A stretch of 64,000 nt of DNA from Rhodospirillales bacterium (GTDB lineage: Bacteria > Pseudomonadota > Alphaproteobacteria > Reyranellales > Reyranellaceae), in contig CANIEC010000001.1 of assembly GCA_947466085.1 (NCBI GenBank), positions 1 to 64,000 on the forward strand, read 5' to 3'. Below are positions 1-7,204 of the stretch, one piece after another. The notes beneath the pieces are model-generated. The model searched no databases and had not been told where the DNA came from. It saw only the letters and a list, made by a program, of their open reading frames with translations. Made by a program: the position numbers and the translations under genes. Position 1 is the stretch's first letter; each line of letters starts with the position of its first letter.

Positions 1-2
1 AC

Positions 3-626
3 CTCGTCGCCTATCACGAGGTGCGCAACCCGGCGAAGAACGAGGTCGCCGCCACCATTCGCCGCCGCATCGTCTGCGACAGGGCCTGGACCGCCGATTT
101 CCGCGCACGGGCCGAAGCGGCCCGCGTCGCCTTGCCCGAGACGGCCCGGCCACGCAGCGTCGGCAAGCTTTCCCTGCCCGACCTGCATCTCTCCCAAGCG
201 GCGTCGGTCGGCCTGATCGAAGTCGGCCGCACGCAGATCACGCCCGACGAATGCGACGAGCGCGGCGACTTCCTGCCGCGCCATCATTTCGGCCGCTATT
301 CCGACGGCGCGCCGGTCCTGTGGAACCATCTCGGCTTCGACCGCGCCGCGATGCAGGAACGGCAGGAAGGGTCTGTCGTGGTCGAGATGCTGAACCACTA
401 TCGCCGCCCGCTGCAGGCCGGCGACCTCGCCGTGGTGATGAGCGGGCTCGCCACCTTTACCGACAAGACCATCACCTTCACGCATTTCCTGTTCGAGGCG
501 GAGACCGGCACGCTTGCTGCTTGCGCCGAGGCTGTCGGCATGAAGTTCGATCAGAAGGTCCGCAAGATCATGACGTTCCCGCCCGAGGATCGTGCGCGCA
601 TGGAGGCGCGGCGGCTCCGGCTCTGA
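3..626 (+). CDS. Hotdog-fold thioesterase-like protein, 5' end cut off by the window
   Basis: The reading frame is open to the first base of the window, so the N-terminus is missing; 207 residues are visible. The C-terminal part (YRRPLQAGDLAVVMSGL, TITFTHFLFE) reads like the second strand-rich half of an acyl-CoA thioesterase hotdog domain of the 4-hydroxybenzoyl-CoA thioesterase type. A GTG at 21 could be mistaken for the start, but the residues before it (LVAYHE) look like normal coding. It lies 10 bp upstream of the AtzG-like gene and probably shares an operon with the amidase. The acyl substrate is unknown. The fold assignment is by pattern memory only. Confidence 0.6.
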   Translation, partial: LVAYHEVRNPAKNEVAATIRRRIVCDRAWTADFRARAEAARVALPETARPRSVGKLSLPDLHLSQAASVGLIEVGRTQITPDECDERGDFLPRHHFGRYSDGAPVLWNHLGFDRAAMQERQEGSVVVEMLNHYRRPLQAGDLAVVMSGLATFTDKTITFTHFLFEAETGTLAACAEAVGMKFDQKVRKIMTFPPEDRARMEARRLRL

Positions 627-636
627 GGAGTAGGCA

Positions 637-837
637 ATGGACGAGAAGACGAAGACGGCCGCCGGCATCGCCGCGGGGCTGCAGGGCATGAAGTACGACG
701 AGAAGCGACTGGCCGAGCTGGCGGCCGAGGTCGAGATCCTGAACGAGGCCGTGCGCAAGGCGGCCGCCCAGCGGCTCACCTTCGACGACGATCCGGCGGC
801 CTTCGCCAGCATCATGGCGAAGGAAGCCCGCTCGTGA
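637..837 (+). CDS. AtzG-like / DUF4089 small amidase partner
   Basis: A 66-aa acidic helical protein with a GAGGAG ribosome site just before its ATG. The pattern (helix, LAELAAEVEILNEAV, then FDDDPAAFASIM near the C-terminus) fits the GatC-like AtzG/DUF4089 family, whose members pair with amidase-signature enzymes such as AtzE. Its stop overlaps the GTG start of the amidase by 4 bp, which suggests translational coupling and a 1:1 complex. The role as an amidase subunit is inferred from family and context. Confidence 0.7.
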   Translation: MDEKTKTAAGIAAGLQGMKYDEKRLAELAAEVEILNEAVRKAAAQRLTFDDDPAAFASIMAKEARS

Positions 838-2255
838 AGAACGAAGATCTCGCGCTCTATGATCTAACGGCGATCGCCGACGCGATTGCGGCGCGGCGCA
901 TCACCTCGGTTGAAGCGACCGAAGCCTGCCTGGCCCGCATCGAAGCCTGGCAACCGCGCACCAACGCCTTCCTGCGCGTCTACCGGGAAAAGGCACTGGC
1001 GCAGGCGAAGGCGATGGATGCCGAACTCGCCGCCGGCAGGCGTCGCGGTCCGCTGCATGGCGTGCCGATGGCGCACAAGGACATGTACTACCGCAAGGGC
1101 GAGGTCTCGACCGGCGGCAGTGAGATCCGCCGCGACTGGGTGGCGCCGGTGACGGCGACGGTGCTGGACAAGCTCGATGCCGCGGGCGTGGTCGAGCTGG
1201 GCTTCCTCAACATGGCGGAGTTTGCCGCCGGCCCGACGGGCCACAACGTGCATCACGGCCATTGCCGCAATCCGTGGGACCAGGACCGCGTCACCGGCGG
1301 CAGCTCGAGCGGCTCGGGCGCCTCGGTGGCTGCGCGCATGGTCTATGGCGCGCTGGGCTCGGACACCGGGGGCTCGATCCGCCTTCCCGCCGCAGCCTGC
1401 GGCGTGGTCGGCATGAAGGCGACCTACGGCCGCGTCAGCCGCGCCGGCGCCGTCGCACGCTCCTGGAGCCTCGACCATGTCGGCCCGCTGACCCGCACCG
1501 TGCGCGACAATGCCCGCATGCTCTCGGTGATCGCCGGCCACGATCCCGACGATTCCACGACCAGCGACAAACCCGTGCCCGACTACGAAGCGCTGCTCGA
1601 CGGCGGCGTCGCGGGCCTGCACATCGGCCTTGCTTTGCCGATGGATGGACCGGCGCCGCTGGATGCGCAGATCGGCGCCGCCGTGCAGGCGGCCGCCGAC
1701 GCGCTCGGCCGTCTCGGCGCGAAGGTCTCGACTGTCACCCTGCCCGACTTCACGGCGCTCTATCGCGCCGCCGAGGTGATGGTGAAATGCGAGGCCGCCG
1801 CCATGCACCGGCCATGGATGGAGAAGACGCCCGAACTCTATGCCAACCAGGTGCGCACGCGCATGGAGGCGGGCTTCTTCATCCCGGCCACCCAGTACAT
1901 CGACGCACTGCGGCTGCGCGCCCACTTCGTGAAGGAGTTCCTGGCGACGGCAATGGAAGGCGTCGATGCCGTATTGCTGCCGGCGATCCCCTTCCCGCTG
2001 CCCACCATCGAGGAGACGGACACCGAGACCAAGGGCGGTCCGGCGGTGCTGAAGATGGTGGCGGGCTTCACCGGCCTCACCCGGCCGTTCAATACGCTGG
2101 GCATCCCTGCGCTGTCGGTGCCGTGCGGCTTCGACACGAACGGCGCGCCGATCGGCCTGCAGCTGGTCGGCCGGCCGTTCGACGAAGCGATGCTCTACCG
2201 GATCGGTCACGCCTATCAGGGCGCGACCGACTTTCACATGCGCGTGCCCACATAA
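834..2255 (+). CDS. Amidase-signature family amidohydrolase
   Basis: A 473-aa cytoplasmic enzyme that should hydrolyse a C-N amide bond. The Lys-cisSer-Ser triad is visible: K82 in MAHKD, S157 in the Gly/Ser-rich GGSSSGSG loop and S181 in DTGGSIRLP. The spacing of 24 between the two serines matches FAAH-type amidases. The GTG start is chosen because it makes a GTGA overlap with the small AtzG-like gene; this pairing is typical of AtzE/AtzG-type or carboxyamide hydrolases acting on carbamoyl or N-heterocycle breakdown products. The substrate cannot be read from the sequence. It ends in a palindromic repeat shared with the convergent aldehyde dehydrogenase. Confidence 0.88.
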   Translation: MKNEDLALYDLTAIADAIAARRITSVEATEACLARIEAWQPRTNAFLRVYREKALAQAKAMDAELAAGRRRGPLHGVPMAHKDMYYRKGEVSTGGSEIRRDWVAPVTATVLDKLDAAGVVELGFLNMAEFAAGPTGHNVHHGHCRNPWDQDRVTGGSSSGSGASVAARMVYGALGSDTGGSIRLPAAACGVVGMKATYGRVSRAGAVARSWSLDHVGPLTRTVRDNARMLSVIAGHDPDDSTTSDKPVPDYEALLDGGVAGLHIGLALPMDGPAPLDAQIGAAVQAAADALGRLGAKVSTVTLPDFTALYRAAEVMVKCEAAAMHRPWMEKTPELYANQVRTRMEAGFFIPATQYIDALRLRAHFVKEFLATAMEGVDAVLLPAIPFPLPTIEETDTETKGGPAVLKMVAGFTGLTRPFNTLGIPALSVPCGFDTNGAPIGLQLVGRPFDEAMLYRIGHAYQGATDFHMRVPT

Positions 2256-2257
2256 GA

Positions 2258-2357
2258 GAAAGGTCCCTCGCTAACGCTCGGGATGACAACGTTGGAGGAA
2301 TTGGCGCGGTGCGCCAATCACAACAAAATTGTCATCCCGAGCGCAGCAAGGGACCTT
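2258..2357. repeat. Imperfect palindromic intergenic repeat between convergent genes
   Basis: Outer arms at about 2258-2289 and 2329-2357 are inverted copies sharing the core CGCTCGGGATGACAA plus AAGGTCCCT, with a few mismatches. Inside them lies a perfect 8-bp hairpin, ATTGGCGC/GCGCCAAT, at 2300-2318. The element fills the gap between the amidase stop and the aldehyde dehydrogenase stop. It can fold on either strand and probably serves as a bidirectional terminator or is a REP-like repeat. There is no U-tract. Confidence 0.75.
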
Positions 2358-2368
2358 TACTCAAACCC

Positions 2369-3865
2369 TCAGACCGCGAGGTTCACCGTCACGCTCTTGC
2401 GCTGCGTGAAGCTGTCGAGCATGCCCTCGAGCGAGAATTCGCGGCCGAGACCGCTCTGCTTGTAGCCGCCGTACGACATGCCGGGCGTCTGGCCGCCGCC
2501 CTGGTTGACCTGCACCCAGCCCGATTCGATCGCATGCGCGGCGCGCAGGCCCTTGCCGATATCGTGCGTCCAGACATAGGCCGCGAGGCCGTAGTGACTC
2601 TCGTTGGCCATGCGGATCGCTTCGGCCTCGTCGCTCCAGCGGATCGCCACCAGCACCGGCCCGAAGATCTCCTCACGCGCCAAGCGCCAATCATTGGAGC
2701 GGTCGGCGAACACGGTCGGCATGGTGAAGTAGCCCTCGCTCAACGGGCCGGTCTTGGGTGGCAGGCCACCGAACACCAGCTTGGCGTCGGAGCGGTCGAG
2801 CCCGTCCTGCACGTACTTGCAGACCTTGGTGTACTGCTTGTTGTTGATGATCGAGCCGATGTCGCTCGCCTCGTCGAGCGGATCGCCGATCTTGAGCGCC
2901 GTGACCTTCTTCTCGAGCTTCGCGAGGAAGCTGTCGAAGATGTCTTCATGCAGGAACATGCGCGAGCCGGCGGTACAGCTCTGGCTCTGGCGCGTGAAGC
3001 GCATGGCATTGATGATGCCGTCGACCGCCCAATCCTCGTCGGCATCAGGGTAGACGATCGAGGGGCTCTTGCCACCCAGTTCGAGCGACACCGGCACGAT
3101 GCGCTCGGCGGCGGCGCGCATGATCACCTTGCCGACCTCGGTCGAGCCGGTGAAGGAGAGCTTGCGGATCTTCGGATGGTTGGCGAGCGCGCCGCCGCAT
3201 TCCTCCCCGTAGCCGGTAATCACGTTCAGCACGCCGGGCGGCACGAACTCGTTCGTGATGTCCGCCATCATCAGCACCGCGAGCGGCGCGTCCTCGGCCG
3301 CCTTCATCACCAGCACGTTGCCGGCGCAGAGCGCGGGCGCGATCTTGAGGGCACCCAGCATGACCGGCGCGTTCCACGGGATGATGGCCCCCACGATACC
3401 GAGCGGCTCGCGGCGCGTGTAGGACAGCACGCTCTCGCCCAGCGGCACGGTCTCGCCCTTCAGCTCCGACGCGAGGCCACCGAAATAGCGGAAGATGTCG
3501 GCAGCCAGCTTGGCCTCGCCCCGCGCCTGGGTGCGCAGCGCGTTACCGGTCTCCATGGCGATCGTGCGCGCCATCTCCTCGACGCGCGCTTCCATCGCCT
3601 CGGCGATCTTGAGCAGGAGCTTGCCGCGCTCGCGCGGTACGACGTTCTTCCAGGACGGAAACGCCTTCTCGGCGGCGGTCACGGCCAGCTCGACGTCCGC
3701 GGCGCCGGCGTGCGGCACCTGGGCGATCGACGTCTTCTTGCCGGGGTTCTCGATCGTGATGACCTTGCCGGACACGCTGCCGATCCACTTGCCGCCGATC
3801 AGCTGGCCCTTGGGCTGGTAGGTGCCCGATGCGGGCGACAGCTTGGTGGGGGTCACGGTATCCAT
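2369..3865 (-). CDS. NAD(P)+-dependent aldehyde dehydrogenase
   Basis: A 498-aa ALDH-superfamily enzyme oxidising an aldehyde to an acid. The catalytic Cys297 (RQSQSCTAGSR) and general base Glu262 (SLELGGKS) are present with the usual spacing of 35, and the NAD loop FTGSTEVGK is intact. Full family length with the GYKQSGLGRE C-terminal motif. It starts at an ATG about 70 bp downstream of the glyoxalase-family gene on the same strand; the two may be co-transcribed. The substrate is not predictable; betaine-aldehyde-like or aryl-aldehyde members look similar. Confidence 0.92.
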   Translation of the reverse strand: MDTVTPTKLSPASGTYQPKGQLIGGKWIGSVSGKVITIENPGKKTSIAQVPHAGAADVELAVTAAEKAFPSWKNVVPRERGKLLLKIAEAMEARVEEMARTIAMETGNALRTQARGEAKLAADIFRYFGGLASELKGETVPLGESVLSYTRREPLGIVGAIIPWNAPVMLGALKIAPALCAGNVLVMKAAEDAPLAVLMMADITNEFVPPGVLNVITGYGEECGGALANHPKIRKLSFTGSTEVGKVIMRAAAERIVPVSLELGGKSPSIVYPDADEDWAVDGIINAMRFTRQSQSCTAGSRMFLHEDIFDSFLAKLEKKVTALKIGDPLDEASDIGSIINNKQYTKVCKYVQDGLDRSDAKLVFGGLPPKTGPLSEGYFTMPTVFADRSNDWRLAREEIFGPVLVAIRWSDEAEAIRMANESHYGLAAYVWTHDIGKGLRAAHAIESGWVQVNQGGGQTPGMSYGGYKQSGLGREFSLEGMLDSFTQRKSVTVNLAV

Positions 3866-3937
3866 GGGCTTTCTCCGGATTTTGAGGGCGGGAGTTTGGC
3901 CCGCAGGACGCGGCGCTACAAGCAGAACGACCCGCTC

Positions 3938-4393
3938 CTAGCCCTTCTTCTTGGAGGGTTTGCGCTTTCGCTTCGCGGTCAGCTCGCCGTACTTCATTCC
4001 TTCGAGCTTCAGTCCGTCCGGATCGAGGAAGAAGACGGCGTAGTAATCCTCGTAGTACTCGGCCGCCGCATCAACGATGCGCACACCCTGCTCTTCCAGG
4101 TAGCCCTGCAGCGCGTCGACGTCGCGCCGGCTGCGCAGCTGGAATGCATAATGATGGAAGCCGACATCGCCGATGCGATAGGTCTTTCGCCCCTCGGCCG
4201 ACGCAATCCAGTAGCGCGTCTTGCCATTGGTCCAACCGATGGTCGACGGATACTCGTCCGAGATTTCGAAGCCCAGGAACGCGAACAGCCCACCATAGAA
4301 GGCCTTCGATTTCTCATAGTCCCTGACCCGGATGGAGATGTGGTCGATACCCACGACACGGGAGACAGGAGCAGACATCTTGGAACGGGCCAT
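3938..4393 (-). CDS. VOC / glyoxalase-family protein
   Basis: A 151-aa protein with the glyoxalase-bleomycin-resistance-dioxygenase fold: IDHISIRVRDYEKSKAFY at the N-terminus, GFHHYAFQ in the middle and FLDPDGLKLEGM near the end supply the His and Glu metal positions. The tail is very basic (KRKRKPSKKKG), unusual for lyases of this fold and possibly for nucleic acid or membrane contact. An alternative ATG at 4378 would remove five residues. The specific reaction is unknown. It points away from the binding protein at 4475. Confidence 0.8.
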   Translation of the reverse strand: MARSKMSAPVSRVVGIDHISIRVRDYEKSKAFYGGLFAFLGFEISDEYPSTIGWTNGKTRYWIASAEGRKTYRIGDVGFHHYAFQLRSRRDVDALQGYLEEQGVRIVDAAAEYYEDYYAVFFLDPDGLKLEGMKYGELTAKRKRKPSKKKG

Positions 4394-4474
4394 TGCGTCG
4401 GCATCCTCTGGATTTCCAGTGGCCACAACGTGCCGAATATCGGATTGTTTCGCCGTCATTCGAAGAGGGACGAG

Positions 4475-5326
4475 ATGAAGCGATTCCTGAAGGGTCTTGC
4501 ACCGTTGACCCTGAGCCTCCTGGCCGCCGGTGGCGCCTGGGCGGGTACGCTGGACGATGTCGCCAAGAACGGCGTGATCCGCGGCGGCTTCCGCGAGAAC
4601 GCCCCTCCCTTCGCCTACAAGGGACCGAACGGCCAGCCTGCCGGGTTCATGGTCCAGCTCTGCGAGGCCGTGGCCAGCGACATTGCGCGGCAACTCAAGC
4701 TGCCTGGCCTCAAGGTCGAGTTCGTGCCGGTCACCACCGAAAACCGGCTCGACATGATCAAGCAGGGCAAGATCGACCTGCTCTGCGATTCGCTCACCGA
4801 GACGCTCGACCGCCGCGCCGTGGTCGACTTCTCCATCACAACCTTCGTCGACGGTACGAGCTTCGCCATCCGCAACGATGGCCCGCGCGACCTGCAGGAA
4901 CTCGCCGGCAAGAAGGTCGGCGCGGTTGCCGGCACGCTGACCGAGGAGGAGCTGCGCAAGGCGTTGGCCTCCATTCACGTCAACGCCACCATCGTCCCCT
5001 TCACCGAATTCAGCGCGGGTATGACGGCGCTGGAGAAGGGCGAGATCTCCGCCTACTTCGCCGGCGGCGCGATGCTCACGGCGATGATCAAGGACCACAA
5101 GGATGCCGCCCGGATCCTGCTGGCCAACACCTATCTCAGCCTCGAGCCCTTCGCGCTGGCCATCAAGCTCGGCGAAGGCCCGTTCCGGCTCGCGGTCGAC
5201 CGGGCGCTCAGCCACATCTACCGGTCGGGACAGATCGCCACGATCTTCGGCGACGTGTTCGGCAAGAACGCGCGGCCGACGCAGCAACTGCAGACGCTCT
5301 ATATGATCGCGACCTTGCCGGAGTGA
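4475..5326 (+). CDS. Amino-acid-type ABC transporter substrate-binding protein
   Basis: A 283-aa periplasmic protein of the SBP_bac_3 family. It has a signal peptide (MKRFLKGLAPLTLSLLAAGG, cleavage near GAWAG), then lobe motifs such as GFRENAPPFAY, GFMVQLCEAVA, RLDMIKQGKIDLLCDS and VGAVAGTLTEE. An AGAGGGA ribosome site precedes the ATG. No permease or ATPase gene is adjacent, so it is an orphan receptor or works with a transporter elsewhere. Polar amino acids or related small organic ions are the likely ligands by family. Confidence 0.88.
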   Translation: MKRFLKGLAPLTLSLLAAGGAWAGTLDDVAKNGVIRGGFRENAPPFAYKGPNGQPAGFMVQLCEAVASDIARQLKLPGLKVEFVPVTTENRLDMIKQGKIDLLCDSLTETLDRRAVVDFSITTFVDGTSFAIRNDGPRDLQELAGKKVGAVAGTLTEEELRKALASIHVNATIVPFTEFSAGMTALEKGEISAYFAGGAMLTAMIKDHKDAARILLANTYLSLEPFALAIKLGEGPFRLAVDRALSHIYRSGQIATIFGDVFGKNARPTQQLQTLYMIATLPE

Positions 5327-5349
5327 CCCAAAGGGCCCATCTCACTCCC

Positions 5350-6405
5350 ATGTCGCGTCCCTTCCGCCTTTCCGTCCTCGACCAGTCGATCGCCGTCTCC
5401 GGTCGGCCGCAGGACCAGTCCATCCGAAACACCGTGTCGCTCGCCAAGCACTGCGAGGCGCTGGGCTACGAGCGCTTCTGGGTGTCGGAGCACCACAATC
5501 ACCCGACCATCGTCGGGACCGCGCCCGAGATCGTGATGGCGGCGATCGCCGCCACGACGGAGCGCATCCGCATCGGCAGCGCCGGCATCATGCTGCCGCA
5601 TTATTCGCCGTTCAAAGTCGCCGAGGTCTTCCGCGTGCTCGAGGCACTGGCGCCGGGGCGCATCGACATGGGCCTCGGCCGTGCGCCGGGATCCGACGGC
5701 CGCACCGCCTTCGCGCTCAATCCCGCGGCCAACGAACGGCCCGAGCACTTCCCCGCCGATGTGCGCGACCTGATCGCCTGGGTGAACAACGAACCGTTGA
5801 TCGAGCGCCATCCCTTCGGAACGGTGAAGGCCTTTCCCCAGAGCCCGACCGCGCCCGAGGTCTGGATCCTCGGCAGCTCCGATTACGGCGCGCAGGTCGC
5901 GGCGCTGTTCGGCCTGCCCTATTGCTACGCTTGGTTCTTCAGCGACGGCGCCGGCGGCGAGCGCGCCATCGACCTCTACAAGCGGACCTATCGTCCGAGC
6001 GCGCGCCATCCCGAGCCGCATTCCGCCCTCTGCGTCTGGGCGCTGGCCGCCGAGACGATGGAGAAGGCGCAATATCACTTCACGTCGCGGGCACTGAGCC
6101 GCATCAACCGCGACAAGAACATCCTGGGGCCGCTGCTGCCGCCTGACGAGGCCGCTCAGGCGCCGCTCACCGCCTATGAAGCGGCGAAGATGGAACAGTT
6201 CCGCAAGGACTCCTTCGTCGGCACCGGCCCCGAGGTTGCGGCCCGCATCACCGAATTGAAGGACCGTGTCGGCGTCGACGAGATGGCCGTCGTCACCTGG
6301 ACCCACGACGAGCAGGTCCGCCGCGACAGCTACACCGAACTCGCCAAGGCCTACGGCTTCGCGCCGGAGGCGTTAGTTCTTTCAGACCACAAGACCTCAT
6401 CCTGA
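5350..6405 (+). CDS. LLM-class (luciferase-like) flavin-dependent oxidoreductase
   Basis: A 351-aa TIM-barrel protein of the bacterial luciferase superfamily, single-subunit MsnO8/alkanal-monooxygenase-like type. Diagnostic stretches are WVSEHHNHPTIVGTAPE, RIRIGSAGIMLPHYSPFKVAE and RIDMGLGRAPGSDG. It should use reduced FMN supplied by a partner reductase. The ATG at 5350 is chosen because the family N-terminus starts there; the ribosome site is weak. The final codons (HKTSS and stop) lie inside the palindromic repeat at 6395-6502, so the natural C-terminus may have been replaced by repeat sequence. Confidence 0.88.
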   Translation: MSRPFRLSVLDQSIAVSGRPQDQSIRNTVSLAKHCEALGYERFWVSEHHNHPTIVGTAPEIVMAAIAATTERIRIGSAGIMLPHYSPFKVAEVFRVLEALAPGRIDMGLGRAPGSDGRTAFALNPAANERPEHFPADVRDLIAWVNNEPLIERHPFGTVKAFPQSPTAPEVWILGSSDYGAQVAALFGLPYCYAWFFSDGAGGERAIDLYKRTYRPSARHPEPHSALCVWALAAETMEKAQYHFTSRALSRINRDKNILGPLLPPDEAAQAPLTAYEAAKMEQFRKDSFVGTGPEVAARITELKDRVGVDEMAVVTWTHDEQVRRDSYTELAKAYGFAPEALVLSDHKTSS

Positions 6406-6502
6406 GGAGGCCCGAAGGGCCGTCTCGAAGGATGGGCAACAGGCGTGGTGCTCGTGCCCATGCTTCGAGACGCGCTCCTGCGGAGCGCTCCTCAGCATGA
6501 GG
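6395..6502. repeat. Long palindromic REP-like element overlapping a stop codon
   Basis: The left arm 6395-6438 and right arm 6455-6502 are inverted copies built from the blocks CCTCATCCTGAGGAG, CGTCTCGAAGGATG and GGGCA with small differences. Each arm also contains self-complementary blocks. The blocks resemble the dispersed palindromes known from Bradyrhizobium-type genomes (from memory). It lies between convergent genes and could terminate both transcripts. Confidence 0.8.
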
Positions 6503-6536
6503 TTGATACTGGAAGGAGGAACGTCCTTGAAGGACT

Positions 6537-7118
6537 CTACCGCTGTTCCGTCCAGCTTTCGGAGAACGCCAGGGCCGAGGTGCTGAAGGGGCGGCCTTCG
6601 CGTTCGCGCGGCCACGGCTTGCCGCGGGCCTGCTGGCCGTTCAGCGTCAGGCGGCCGGAGAGCGCCGGGACCAGCACGGTGCAGACACCGTAGGGGCGCG
6701 GGTTCGGCTCCTTGTTGGGCTCGGTGTGAATCAGGAGCGGATCGCCGATATCGTGCCAGGTGAGCGCGATCTCCGCCTCGGGCGACGACACATATTCGGT
6801 CCAGAAGTAGCGCGGGTCGCCGGACTTGCTGAAGTCGGCGTCGATGACAGGAATCGACAGATCCTTCAGCTCGGGATTGAGCATCCCCTGGACGGTCTGC
6901 TGCAGCCAGCGCGCCATCGCGATGTTGTCGGAGTAAATCCGCCAGTGGCCGTGCGTCAGCTCGCTCTTCAGGTAGAGCACGTGCCCCGGGCCGGCCGGGC
7001 AGAACAGGATCCGCCAGTAGCTGGCATCGGTCGAATTGGGATCGCCGTCCTTTTCGCTGAGGCGAAGGAACGGGTTCTCGCCGGTCAGGACGACGCGGTG
7101 CGGGTCGGCGACGCTCAT
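6537..7118 (-). CDS. Protein of unknown function, about 190 aa
   Basis: I do not recognise this 193-aa protein. It is soluble, with no signal peptide or membrane segment, and rich in Trp and Pro (SYWRILFCPAGPGHVLYL, THGHWRIYSDNIAMARWLQ, PRYFWTEYVSSPEAEIALTW). Codon use and GC match its neighbours, and a GGGGAGA-like ribosome site precedes the ATG, so it is very likely a real gene. The second half resembles a beta-rich lyase or lipocalin-like sheet, but no motif supports a function. It is divergent from the FecR-domain gene and convergent to the LLM gene. Confidence 0.7.
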   Translation of the reverse strand: MSVADPHRVVLTGENPFLRLSEKDGDPNSTDASYWRILFCPAGPGHVLYLKSELTHGHWRIYSDNIAMARWLQQTVQGMLNPELKDLSIPVIDADFSKSGDPRYFWTEYVSSPEAEIALTWHDIGDPLLIHTEPNKEPNPRPYGVCTVLVPALSGRLTLNGQQARGKPWPREREGRPFSTSALAFSESWTEQR

Positions 7119-7204
7119 CTTCTCTCCCCCAGTGTTTCTGTCGAGGCGCGCAACCGGGATATCGGCTGGGCGTTCACGAGACCCAACCTAGCAGGAGGTC
7201 TCGT

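Noticed and set aside
864-2237. Long antisense open frames (also inside the aldehyde dehydrogenase, FecR, CoA transferase and other genes)
   Set aside because: They are by-products of high third-position GC. They have skewed Arg/Ala/Pro composition, no ribosome sites and no family motifs, while the opposite strand carries clear enzymes.
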